Source: Lysobacter sp. TY2-98 (GTDB lineage: Bacteria > Pseudomonadota > Gammaproteobacteria > Xanthomonadales > Xanthomonadaceae). Taken from it: a DNA stretch of 64,000 nucleotides. The notes under the pieces were generated by a model. The model did no database searches, was not told the DNA's origin, and saw nothing but the letters and a program-made list of their open reading frames with translations. The position numbers and the translations under genes are program-made. Shown in pieces: positions 29,801-37,790 of this stretch (position 1 is the stretch's first letter; each line of letters begins with the position of its first letter). The DNA lies in contig NZ_CP031413.1 in NCBI RefSeq assembly GCF_003367355.1, positions 3,092,620 to 3,156,619 of the forward strand. Direction: 5' to 3'.

Positions 29801-30046
29801 ATGAAGCCCCGAATCCTCGTCGTCTCCCTCCTTTCCCTCGGTCTTGCCGCCTGCGGCAACAAGGGTCCGCTCGTGCTCCCGACCGCGCCGCCGCCGGAAC
29901 AGGCGCCGCCCGCGGAGTCGCCGCCGGCCACGCCACCGACGCCGGAAACGCTGAACGACCAGCAGAGCGCGACCCCGCCCGAGGGAGCGGCCAGCGACGC
30001 CGGCAACACCACGCCGCCGCCGTCGAGCCCGCCACCGACGCCGTAA
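29801..30046 (+). CDS. lptM: LptM-type lipoprotein
   Basis: 81 residues with lipoprotein signal [18 protein letters not shown]; lipid would attach to the cysteine at 18. The sequence after it, [10 protein letters not shown], is the hallmark of LptM (YifL), a small outer-membrane lipoprotein that helps LptD fold in the LPS transport machine. The rest is a Pro/Ala/Glu-rich tail, longer than in enteric LptM. It precedes dapF by 4 bases, an order (lptM-dapF-DUF484-xerC) shared with E. coli. A -10-like TACACT (29789-29794) lies 6 bases before the ATG, suggesting a leaderless transcript. Confidence 0.9.
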   Translation: MKPRILVVSLLSLGLAACGNKGPLVLPTAPPPEQAPPAESPPATPPTPETLNDQQSATPPEGAASDAGNTTPPPSSPPPTP

Positions 30047-30050
30047 GGCC

Positions 30051-30887
30051 ATGCGCTTCACCAAGATGCACGGCGCGGGCAACGACTTCGTCGTGCTCGA
30101 CCTGCGCGACGGCCGCGACGCGCCCTCGCCAGCGCTGTGCCGCGCGCTCGCCGACCGCCACAGCGGCGTCGGTTGCGACCAGATCCTGACCATCGAACGC
30201 GCGGACGACGTGTCCGTCGTCGCGCGCTACGGCATCTTCAACGCCGACGGCAGTCGCGCCGGGCAGTGCGGCAACGGCGCGCGCTGCGTCGCCGCGTGGC
30301 TGCGTCGCGATGCGGCGTCCCGCGGCACGTTGCTGCCGGAGCGTTTCGACGTCACCAGTCCCGCCGGTCGCCACGCCGTCGAGTTCGTCGGCGACGATCG
30401 CGTGCGCCTCGACATGGGCCAGCCGCGCTTCGCGCCCGCCGACGTGCCGCTCGCCGGCTTCGATGCCGCGGACGAGTACGCGCTCCACATCGACGGCCGC
30501 GACGTGCACTTTTCCGCCGCGTCGATGGGCAACCCGCATGCGGTGATCCGCGTCGACGACGTCGACACCGCGCCGGTCGACACGCTCGGGCCCGCCTTGC
30601 AGCGCGATGACGCGTTCCCGGACTCGGTGAACGTCGGCTTCGTGCAGGTCGTCGATCGCTCGCACCTGCGCCTGCGCGTCTACGAGCGCGGCGTCGGCGA
30701 AACGCTCGCGTGTGGCAGCGGCGCCTGCGCGGCCGCCGTCACTGCCATGCGCCGCGGCTGGGTCGAGCGCGCGGTCGATGTCGCGCTGCCGGGCGGCACG
30801 CTGCGCATCGAATGGCCGTCCGACGACGCGAGCGTCGCGATGACCGGCCCGACCGCATTCGTTTTCGAAGGAGATTGGCTCGAATGA
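30051..30887 (+). CDS. dapF: Diaminopimelate epimerase
   Basis: 278 residues. Converts LL- to meso-diaminopimelate, for peptidoglycan and lysine. The two catalytic cysteines are C73 in GQCGNGARC and C221 in [10 protein letters not shown]; the N-terminal [11 protein letters not shown] and the middle MGNPHAV complete the family signature. Cytoplasmic. The stop overlaps the ATG of the DUF484 gene (ATGA). Part of the lptM-dapF-DUF484-xerC unit. Confidence 0.97.
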   Translation: MRFTKMHGAGNDFVVLDLRDGRDAPSPALCRALADRHSGVGCDQILTIERADDVSVVARYGIFNADGSRAGQCGNGARCVAAWLRRDAASRGTLLPERFDVTSPAGRHAVEFVGDDRVRLDMGQPRFAPADVPLAGFDAADEYALHIDGRDVHFSAASMGNPHAVIRVDDVDTAPVDTLGPALQRDDAFPDSVNVGFVQVVDRSHLRLRVYERGVGETLACGSGACAAAVTAMRRGWVERAVDVALPGGTLRIEWPSDDASVAMTGPTAFVFEGDWLE

Positions 30888-31558
30888 CCGACACCACCGA
30901 AAAGCTCGGCGCGCACGAAGTCGCGACGTGGCTGCGGCGTCATCCCGAATTCCTGCGGCAGTTCCCGGACCTCGCCGCATCGCTCGTCGTCCCGCGCGAA
31001 TCGGGCCCGGCGGCGTCGCTGGCGAGCTACCAGCTCGAAGTGCTGCGCGAAAAGAACCGCGAACTCACGCGCCGCCTGCAGGAGCTGTTCGCGAACGCCC
31101 AGGAGAACGAGCGCCTGTCGGTGCGCATCCACCAGCTGACGATCGCGCTGATGCGCCAGACCACCGCGATGGACACGCTGCGGGCGATGGCGGCGTCGCT
31201 GGCGGAAGATTTCAGCGGCGACCTGGTGCGCATCGTGCTGCTCAAGCCCATCGACGGCATCGAGCCGGCGGAATGGTTGGACGTGATCGGCCCCGGCGAC
31301 ATGCGCTTCAAGCCGTTCGCCGATTTCCTCACCAGCGGCGATCCGCTGTGCGGCCGCCTGCAGCCGGCCAAGCAGGACGTGCTGTACGGCGATCGCGTCG
31401 ACGATGCGCAGTCCACCGCACTGTTCGCGGCGCAGGGGCTTGCGATGGTCGCCGTGGGCAGCCGCGACGCCAATCGTTTCTATCCCGGCATGGGCACGCT
31501 GTTCCTGCGCATGATGGGCGAATCGCTGGGCGCGGCGCTGTCGAGGTATGTCGACTGA
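30884..31558 (+). CDS. DUF484 family protein (YigA-like)
   Basis: 224 residues. N-terminal [18 protein letters not shown] (~11-29) is the DUF484 signature, followed by a coiled-coil-like helix ([20 protein letters not shown]) and a GAF-like domain (~95-220) with [16 protein letters not shown] at the end. Function unknown; the gene is almost always between dapF and xerC. Start ATG at 30884 overlaps the dapF stop (ATGA); the 3' end overlaps xerC by 11 bases. Confidence 0.92.
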   Translation: MTDTTEKLGAHEVATWLRRHPEFLRQFPDLAASLVVPRESGPAASLASYQLEVLREKNRELTRRLQELFANAQENERLSVRIHQLTIALMRQTTAMDTLRAMAASLAEDFSGDLVRIVLLKPIDGIEPAEWLDVIGPGDMRFKPFADFLTSGDPLCGRLQPAKQDVLYGDRVDDAQSTALFAAQGLAMVAVGSRDANRFYPGMGTLFLRMMGESLGAALSRYVD

Positions 31559-32483
31559 CGCCGCCACCGCGGGCGTCGCGCTGCCGGCGTCCGTCGATGC
31601 GTTCCTCGCGCACCTCGCGGGCGAACGCCAGGTGTCCGTGCACACGTCGGATGCCTACCGTCGCGACCTGACGTCGCTGAGCGCCTGGGCGACTGCGAAG
31701 AACGCCGCCGTCGATGCACTCGACGGCGAACACCTGCGTGCCTTCATCGCCGACGAACACCGTCGCGGCTGTTCGCCGAAGACGCTGCAACGTCGCCTGT
31801 CGGCCTGCCGCAGCTTCTACGGCTGGATGCTGCGCCACGGCCGCATCGCCGCGAATCCCGTGGCAGGGCTTCGCGCGCCGAAAGCGCCACGCAAACTGCC
31901 GCGCGTGCTCGATCCCGACGAGGCGAAGACGCTGGTCGAAACGCCGGTCGATGCACCGCTGGGCCTGCGGGACCGTGCGCTGCTGGAGCTGTTCTACTCG
32001 TCGGGCCTGCGCGTGTCCGAGCTGTGTGGCTTGCGGTGGGCGCAGATCGATCTCGACGATGGGCTCGTCACCGTCCACGGCAAGGGTCGCCGCGAGCGCA
32101 CCGTGCCAATCGGCTCACACGCACGCGTAGCGCTGGTTGAATGGCGCGCGTCGACCGCGGCCAAGAACGAGGACGCCGTGTTCCCCGGTCGCGGCGGCGC
32201 GCCCATCACGCCGCGTGCCGTGCAGCTGCGCGTGCGCCAGCTCGCCGAACGTCAAGGGCTGTTCAAGCAGGTGCATCCGCACATGCTGCGGCACTCGTTC
32301 GCAAGCCACATCCTGGAATCGTCGGGCGATCTTCGCGGCGTCCAGGAACTGCTCGGCCACGCCGACCTGTCCACCACGCAGATCTACACGCACCTCGATT
32401 ACCAGCACCTGGCCAAGGTCTACGACGCCGCGCATCCGCGCGCGCGCCGGCGCAAGGTGACGGAATCCGACGACGGCGCTTGA
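31548..32483 (+). CDS. xerC: Tyrosine recombinase XerC
   Basis: 311 residues. Resolves chromosome dimers at dif together with XerD. N-terminal SAM-like core-binding domain (~14-95), catalytic domain after 115. Catalytic residues: R155 in SGLRVSELCGL, K179 in HGKG, H245 and R248 in HPHMLRHSFA, H271 in LGHADLSTTQIYTH and nucleophile Y280. The ATG at 31548 overlaps the DUF484 end, and the stop lies in the -35 box of the promoter proposed for hslV. Confidence 0.96.
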   Translation: MSTDAATAGVALPASVDAFLAHLAGERQVSVHTSDAYRRDLTSLSAWATAKNAAVDALDGEHLRAFIADEHRRGCSPKTLQRRLSACRSFYGWMLRHGRIAANPVAGLRAPKAPRKLPRVLDPDEAKTLVETPVDAPLGLRDRALLELFYSSGLRVSELCGLRWAQIDLDDGLVTVHGKGRRERTVPIGSHARVALVEWRASTAAKNEDAVFPGRGGAPITPRAVQLRVRQLAERQGLFKQVHPHMLRHSFASHILESSGDLRGVQELLGHADLSTTQIYTHLDYQHLAKVYDAAHPRARRRKVTESDDGA

Positions 32484-32507
32484 ACGCCGCGCGGGCGACC
32501 CTCATGT
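32479..32507 (+). promoter_or_regulatory. Putative sigma-32 heat-shock promoter of hslVU
   Basis: CTTGAAC (32479-32485) matches 6 of 7 positions of the sigma-32 -35 box CTTGAAA; CCTCATGT (32500-32507) matches the -10 consensus CCCCATNT at all but one position. The spacer of 14 bases is in the normal range. A start around 32514 would leave about 30 bases to the hslV ATG at 32545. Confidence 0.65.
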
Positions 32508-32544
32508 CGGGTGAATGCCGGCGCCGCCGGTTCCCGGAGCCCGC

Positions 32545-33096
32545 ATGGATCCCTCCCAGAATCCCCACGTCTTCCACGCCACGACCATCCTGTCGGTGCG
32601 TCGCGATGGTCACGTTGCCGTCGGTGGCGACGGCCAGGTCACCCTCGGCAACACCGTGATGAAGGCGAACGCGCGCAAGGTGCGCCGCCTCGGTCGCGAC
32701 GGGCAGGTGCTCGCCGGTTTCGCCGGTGCGGCGGCCGATGCATTCACCTTGTTCGAACTCTTCGAATCCAAGCTGGAGAAGCACGGCCAGCTCACGCGCG
32801 CGGCCGTTGAAATGGCGAAGGACTGGCGGACGGAGCGCCGTCTCGGAAAGCTCGAAGCGCTGCTCTGCGTCGCCGACAAGGAAACCTCGCTGATCGTCTC
32901 CGGTACGGGCGACGTGATCGAACCCGAGGACGGCATCGTCGCGATCGGGTCCGGCGGCGCCTATGCGCTCTCGGCTGCGCGTGCATTGATCGCGCATACC
33001 TCGCTCGACGCGCGCACGATCGTCACGGAAGCACTGAACATCGCCGGCGACGTCTGCATCTACACCAACCGCAACATCGTGGTCGAAGAGATCTGA
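32545..33096 (+). CDS. hslV: ATP-dependent protease subunit HslV
   Basis: 183 residues. Proteasome-like threonine protease subunit of HslUV. The catalytic threonine is at T13 ([10 protein letters not shown]), preceded by a 12-residue extension [12 protein letters not shown] that must be removed; enteric HslV only loses the initiator Met. Similar extensions are known in Xanthomonas HslV as I recall. [13 protein letters not shown] and [14 protein letters not shown] are family blocks. The ATG at 32545 follows GGAG; it precedes hslU by 40 bases, and a sigma-32-like promoter lies upstream. Confidence 0.96.
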   Translation: MDPSQNPHVFHATTILSVRRDGHVAVGGDGQVTLGNTVMKANARKVRRLGRDGQVLAGFAGAAADAFTLFELFESKLEKHGQLTRAAVEMAKDWRTERRLGKLEALLCVADKETSLIVSGTGDVIEPEDGIVAIGSGGAYALSAARALIAHTSLDARTIVTEALNIAGDVCIYTNRNIVVEEI

Positions 33097-33136
33097 GCGC
33101 AGCGCGCCGATCGTCGCCCCTTCCTCGAATATCCCC

Positions 33137-34528
33137 ATGCCCCTGAAGCCTGATACCACCAGCGCCACCATGACTCCGCGCGAAATCGTGCAGGAGCTCG
33201 ACCGCCACATCGTCGGCCAGCACGACGCCAAGCGCGCGGTCGCCATCGCGCTGCGCAATCGCTGGCGTCGCATGCAGCTCGATCCCGAACTGCGCGACGA
33301 AGTGATGCCCAAGAACATTCTCATGATCGGCCCGACCGGCGTCGGCAAGACCGAGATCGCGCGCCGCCTGGCCACGCTCGCGAACGCGCCGTTCGTGAAG
33401 GTGGAAGCCACGCGCTTCACCGAGGTTGGCTACGTCGGCAAGGACGTCGAGCAGATCGTTCGCGATCTCGTGGACACCGCAGTCAAGATGTACCGCGAGC
33501 AGGCCAAGACGCGCGTCCGCACACAGGCGGAAGAGCGTGCGGAAGACCGCATTCTCGACGCGCTGCTCCCGCGACGCGAGAAGGGCCCGGTGTTCGGATT
33601 CGAGGACACGCAGGCGCATGCCGACGACGCGGAAGAACTGAAGAAGTACGAGGCCACGCGCACGAAACTGCGCAAGCAGCTGCGCACCGGCGCACTCGAT
33701 GAGCGCGAGATCGAGATCGATACCGCGGTGAACGTCGGCGTCGACATCATGGCGCCGCCGGGCATGGAGGAGATGGGCCAGCAGCTGCGGCAGATGTTCT
33801 CGCAGGTGGCGGGCGCGAAGACGCACCGCCGCAGCCTCAGCATCGCGACGGCGCGCTCGCAGCTGATCGAGGAAGAGGCGGGCAAGCTGGTCAACGAGGA
33901 CGATGTGCGCGAGGCGGCGATCGAGGCCTGCGAGCAGCATGGCATCGTCTTCATCGACGAGATCGACAAGATCGCCAAGCGCGGCGAGTCCGGCATCACC
34001 GGTGGCGACGTTTCGCGCGAGGGCGTGCAGCGCGACCTGCTGCCCCTGGTCGAAGGTTCGACCGTGTCCACGAAGTACGGCTCGATCAACACCGACCACA
34101 TTCTCTTCATTGCCTCCGGCGCGTTCCATCTGGCGAAACCGAGCGACCTCATTCCCGAACTGCAGGGTCGCTTTCCGATCCGCGTGGAGCTCTCGTCGCT
34201 GAGCAAGGACGACTTCGTAAAGATCCTGACCGAGCCGCGCGCCTCGCTGACCACGCAGTACATCGAGCTCATGCGCACCGAAGGCGTCAGCCTGGTGTTC
34301 ACCGCTGACGCGGTCGAACGCCTCGCCGAACTCGCCGCACTCGTCAACGAACGCCAGGAAAACATCGGTGCGCGACGCCTGCACACGGTGCTGGAACGCC
34401 TGCTCGACACGTTGAGTTTCGAAGCGCCGGATCGTGACGGGCAGGCGGTGACGATCGACCGCGCGTACGTCGACGCGCATCTCGGTGAACTGGTGAAGGA
34501 CCCCGACCTGTCGCGCTACATCCTCTGA
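33137..34528 (+). CDS. hslU: ATPase subunit HslU
   Basis: 463 residues from ATG 33137; an internal ATG at 33170 starts the conserved [16 protein letters not shown] block. AAA+ unfoldase that feeds substrates into HslV. Walker [10 protein letters not shown] with K71, pore loop GYVG (98-101), the HslU-specific I domain (~115-235, with [14 protein letters not shown]), Walker B FIDEID (~270) and the C-terminal LSRYIL tail, whose end activates HslV. Its 3' end overlaps the converging secreted HExxH gene by 13 bases. Confidence 0.97.
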   Translation: MPLKPDTTSATMTPREIVQELDRHIVGQHDAKRAVAIALRNRWRRMQLDPELRDEVMPKNILMIGPTGVGKTEIARRLATLANAPFVKVEATRFTEVGYVGKDVEQIVRDLVDTAVKMYREQAKTRVRTQAEERAEDRILDALLPRREKGPVFGFEDTQAHADDAEELKKYEATRTKLRKQLRTGALDEREIEIDTAVNVGVDIMAPPGMEEMGQQLRQMFSQVAGAKTHRRSLSIATARSQLIEEEAGKLVNEDDVREAAIEACEQHGIVFIDEIDKIAKRGESGITGGDVSREGVQRDLLPLVEGSTVSTKYGSINTDHILFIASGAFHLAKPSDLIPELQGRFPIRVELSSLSKDDFVKILTEPRASLTTQYIELMRTEGVSLVFTADAVERLAELAALVNERQENIGARRLHTVLERLLDTLSFEAPDRDGQAVTIDRAYVDAHLGELVKDPDLSRYIL

Positions 34529-35583
34529 GTCGCGTTCGGCGACGTCGCCGCCGGCGTCGCTGCGAGGCGGCGCTGCGTGTCGGCCTGAAGTTGCGCGCGC
34601 GCGGCGGCCTGCAGCGCGGCGACTGGGACGGTCTCGGGTGAGGCGCCGAGCCGCGTGCGCAGATCCTCGATCACGCGTCGATTCGCGTAGTTGTGCGGCG
34701 CGTTGGTGTCGTCGCCCTGCGAGGTCAGGAAGTAGTGCAGACGCCGCTCACGCACCGTGTCGGCCATCGCGAGCTCGACCAGCTTGGCGCGGTATTCGAG
34801 TTCCCAGTTGGCGAGGTTCCTGAAGCGCTGCTTGTCGGCGAAGTGCTGCGCTTCGTGCGCGAGGAACACGACGCGGAAGTCCTCGCCGTCGACGCCGCCG
34901 TCGTACAGCGGCAGCACGGCGAAGAGCTTCGTGTCGGTGGTCCAGCCGCCGTTCGAACCGCGATCGCAGCGCGCGAAGGACGACCAGCCGTAGCTCGCGA
35001 AATCGCTCAACAGGTCGACGTCGACCGGTTGCGGGCCGTCGGGCAGTGGCACGACGAACGGGCGCGTCTCCTGCGCGTGCCACAGCATGAGTTCGCGCAG
35101 CGGCGGCGTGACGCCGAGCTGTGCGTGCCAGCCGTGTGCGGCGAGCGTCTGCTCGACGAGCGGTTCGATGTCGTCGAGTGTCGGCGCCGCCTTGGCGTCG
35201 ACTTTCAGCTGTTTGCGCAGATGGGCGAGCAGGCCGCTCTCCGCTTTCGCGCGCTGCGCTGGCTCGCGCAGCGCCGCCCACCAGTAGCGCTGGTAGCTGC
35301 CGAGCACCTGGCGCACGGCTATGTCATCGATCGACGTCGAGGCAGGCGCCGGTGGCGGCGTCGCGCCGAAGCGCCCTTGCAGGCATTGCCGATACGCGAG
35401 TTCCTTGCCGCTCCATTGCGCGTCCGGCACGGCGGCGAGCGCAGCGAGCGCGCGCGGGCCGTCGCCTTCGAACATGGCGGCGCTGGAGGCGTCGATCGCC
35501 GCCTGCGGAGTCGATGGCCCGCCGGCATGCAATGGCGCGGCGAGGGCGAGCAGTGCGGTCAACAGGCAGGCGGGACGGGCCAT
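34516..35583 (-). CDS. Secreted protein with HExxH metallopeptidase-like motif
   Basis: 355 residues, signal peptide [26 protein letters not shown] motif occurs in [16 protein letters not shown] (~260), followed at 20 residues by [16 protein letters not shown], where a glutamate could be the third zinc ligand. This resembles zinc peptidases, but I recognise no family and the rest of the sequence is not informative. Start taken at the signal peptide (ATG 35583). The converging hslU end overlaps this gene by 13 bases. Confidence 0.78.
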   Translation of the reverse strand: MARPACLLTALLALAAPLHAGGPSTPQAAIDASSAAMFEGDGPRALAALAAVPDAQWSGKELAYRQCLQGRFGATPPPAPASTSIDDIAVRQVLGSYQRYWWAALREPAQRAKAESGLLAHLRKQLKVDAKAAPTLDDIEPLVEQTLAAHGWHAQLGVTPPLRELMLWHAQETRPFVVPLPDGPQPVDVDLLSDFASYGWSSFARCDRGSNGGWTTDTKLFAVLPLYDGGVDGEDFRVVFLAHEAQHFADKQRFRNLANWELEYRAKLVELAMADTVRERRLHYFLTSQGDDTNAPHNYANRRVIEDLRTRLGASPETVPVAALQAAARAQLQADTQRRLAATPAATSPNATQRM

Positions 35584-35617
35584 GGGTGCGCGGTGTGGCG
35601 GACGAGGCCCCATCCCA

Positions 35618-36313
35618 TCACGCCGGATCCAGCGCGTCTTGAACGCAGTTGAGGTGGCGTCGCAACGCGGCAGGCGCGAGCCCGGTTTCCTGACGGCAGA
35701 CGCGGGTGAAATGCGGCTGGTCGGCGAAACCCGCGTCCACCGCGACATCGGACAGCGGCCGGTCACTCCGCAATAGCGTGAGCGCGCGCTGCCAGCGGAT
35801 CTCGCGACGCAGGCGCTGCGGGGACAGTCCGTAGCTGGCGGCGATTGCACGACTCGCGTGCGCTGGGGTGATGTCGAGCGCCGTCGTGATCTCGCCGATC
35901 GCCAGTGCGTCGTCGCGCAGGCGTTCGACGAATTCCGCCTGCCAGTCGGGCAGCGCGACGCCGGCATCGTCGACGCGCGTGCAGCTCGCGAGCAGCGCGG
36001 TGACCTCCTGCGGCGCGCGCTCGAACACCGCGCAGGCCTCGGCGAGCGAGGGCGTGCGGAATACGCTGGTCACCGCGTCGCGCGGCATCGGCGCATTGAG
36101 CACGCGCGCACCGTGTCGACCGAAGCGGTTGCCGTGCGCCTGCAGCGCGGGATGCACGACGATCAGGCCCGGCTCGCAGCGTCGCGGCCCGTCGAGTCCG
36201 ATCTCGACGTGATCGCCCTGGCGCACCAGCGCCGCGTATGCGCCCGCGTGGCGATGCACCGGCAGCCCGGTGCCGGGCGCATGGCACGTCTCGAGGTGCG
36301 GCGTCGGATGCAT
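35618..36313 (-). CDS. AraC-family transcriptional regulator
   Basis: 231 residues. N-terminal cupin-like effector domain (~1-90, with LPVHRHAGAYAALV and RRCEPGLIVVHP, the metal/sugar-binding barrel) and C-terminal double helix-turn-helix (~125-225) with ITPAHASRAIAASYGL and DVAVDAGFADQPHFTRVCRQETGL. Activates or represses genes by binding DNA; its effector is unknown. ATG at 36313. It ends 34 bases from the start of the HExxH gene and is co-directional, so they may share a transcript. Confidence 0.9.
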   Translation of the reverse strand: MHPTPHLETCHAPGTGLPVHRHAGAYAALVRQGDHVEIGLDGPRRCEPGLIVVHPALQAHGNRFGRHGARVLNAPMPRDAVTSVFRTPSLAEACAVFERAPQEVTALLASCTRVDDAGVALPDWQAEFVERLRDDALAIGEITTALDITPAHASRAIAASYGLSPQRLRREIRWQRALTLLRSDRPLSDVAVDAGFADQPHFTRVCRQETGLAPAALRRHLNCVQDALDPA

Positions 36314-36359
36314 CGCGGGGCCTGGCCGGTGGCGTGGATGCGCCGGCGCCAGCGTAGCG

Positions 36360-36851
36360 TCAGGGGGGCGCCAGCGGATCCAGCTTTCGCAACCGGCTGA
36401 CCATCGGCAGCACGAACCACAGCGTGGAGAACACCGCGAACACCACCGACGCGACGGCCAGCCCGACGCTGTGCCCGTCGATGAGGCGGCCGACCAGGTA
36501 GGCGTCGATCACCAGCGCAGCCATCAGCAGCGGCATGCCTGCCATCAGCAGACGCGTGGACAGGCGCAGGAAGTGTGCGGTGACGCGGTCCGGCGCAGTG
36601 AGGCGGTGGTAGGCGGCGGGCGTCATGATCAGCGCGATCGACAGCGCGACGAGCACGATGGACGCAAGGTGCAGTTGTTTCTCGGCGGCGGTGAGCGCGG
36701 TGTCGAAGCGCTCGCTGAACACGGCGATGAGCTGGAAGCCGAACAGCGCCTGCACGCCCGGCAGGACCATGCGGCATTCCTCGATCAGATGATCGGCGGC
36801 TTTGACCAGCGACAGTTCTTCAGCGCCTTCGAGGCGGCGTACGGTGGACAT
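36360..36851 (-). CDS. DUF6328-like four-segment membrane protein
   Basis: 163 residues. N-terminal amphipathic stretch with EECRMVLPGVQALFGFQLIAVF, then hydrophobic segments (~62-80, ~100-118, ~130-150). The ELRVLLPG-type opening and QxLFGFQ match the DUF6328 family as I remember it; no function is known. The ATG at 36851 has a strong ribosome site (GGGAGG, about 8 bases upstream). It precedes the AraC gene by 46 bases in the same direction. Confidence 0.78.
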   Translation of the reverse strand: MSTVRRLEGAEELSLVKAADHLIEECRMVLPGVQALFGFQLIAVFSERFDTALTAAEKQLHLASIVLVALSIALIMTPAAYHRLTAPDRVTAHFLRLSTRLLMAGMPLLMAALVIDAYLVGRLIDGHSVGLAVASVVFAVFSTLWFVLPMVSRLRKLDPLAPP

Positions 36852-36944
36852 GAACGAACCTCCCGCCGCGAGCATGGCCGGCGCGGCGTAGCGGCCGTGT
36901 CAGCGCACCACCGGGCGCGACCGGCCGGATGCGATAATCCCCGC

Positions 36945-37703
36945 ATGAGCGAAGACCCGCGTCCCGGCACCACCCATTTCGGCTATCGCGACGTGCCCGT
37001 CGGCGAGAAGCAGAAGCTCGTCCGCGACGTGTTCTCGTCGGTGGCGTCGAAGTACGACGTCATGAACGACCTCATGTCGCTCGGCATCCACCGGCTGTGG
37101 AAGCGCTACTTCGTGGCGACCGCGCAGGTGAAGCGCGGCGACCGCGTGCTGGATCTTGCTGGCGGCACCGGCGACATCGCGGTGCTGCTCAAGGATCGCG
37201 TGGGCGATGCGGGCGAGGTGGTGGTCGGCGACATCAATGGCGACATGCTGCGCGTCGGCCGTGATCGCCTGACGGATCGTGGCCTCGTGCGCGGCCTCGA
37301 CTGGGTGCAGTGCAACGCGCAGGCGCTGCCGTTCCCGGACAACAGCTTTGACCTCGTGACGATCGCCTTCGGCCTGCGCAACGTCACGGACAAGGACGCC
37401 GGCCTGCGCGAGATGCATCGCGTGCTGCGCCCGGGCGGGCAGGCGCGCGTGCTGGAGTTCTCGCAGGTCACGGCCGACTGGTTCCGCCCGATCTACGACT
37501 TCCACTCGTTCAACGTGCTGCCCAAGCTCGGCGCCATGATCGCGGGGGACGAAGGCAGCTACCGCTATCTCGCCGAGAGCATTCGCAAGCACCCGCCGCA
37601 GCGCGAGCTGCAGTCGATGATGGATGCCGCCGGTTTCGTGCGCACGCAGTACCGCAACATGTCGGCCGGCATCGTCGCCATCCATACGGGCTACAAGGCC
37701 TGA
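36945..37703 (+). CDS. ubiE: Ubiquinone/menaquinone C-methyltransferase UbiE
   Basis: 252 residues. SAM-dependent C-methylation in ubiquinone (and menaquinone) synthesis. Motifs: VFSSVASKYDVMNDLMSLGIHRLWK (N-terminal family block), SAM-binding LDLAGGTGDIA (~65-75), FGLRNVTDK (~145) and MHRVLRPGGQ. A -10-like GATAAT (36933-36938) lies 6 bases before the ATG, so a leaderless transcript is possible. Cytoplasmic. Divergent from the DUF6328-like gene, followed by a strong bidirectional terminator. Confidence 0.95.
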   Translation: MSEDPRPGTTHFGYRDVPVGEKQKLVRDVFSSVASKYDVMNDLMSLGIHRLWKRYFVATAQVKRGDRVLDLAGGTGDIAVLLKDRVGDAGEVVVGDINGDMLRVGRDRLTDRGLVRGLDWVQCNAQALPFPDNSFDLVTIAFGLRNVTDKDAGLREMHRVLRPGGQARVLEFSQVTADWFRPIYDFHSFNVLPKLGAMIAGDEGSYRYLAESIRKHPPQRELQSMMDAAGFVRTQYRNMSAGIVAIHTGYKA

Positions 37704-37736
37704 CGGTGGCATCGCTGCGATAAGCCGGTCGGCGCC

Positions 37737-37770
37737 AAAAAAAAGAGCCGCCTCGAAGGGCGGCTCTTTC
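37737..37770. terminator. Bidirectional terminator between ubiE and the DUF5916 gene
   Basis: GAGCCGCC (37745-37752), loop TCGAAG, GGCGGCTC (37759-37766). On the plus strand UUU follows; on the minus strand a run of eight U residues follows (A run at 37737-37744). It lies between two converging stops. Confidence 0.92.
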
Positions 37771-37790
37771 GTTATGCGACCTGTCGAAAC

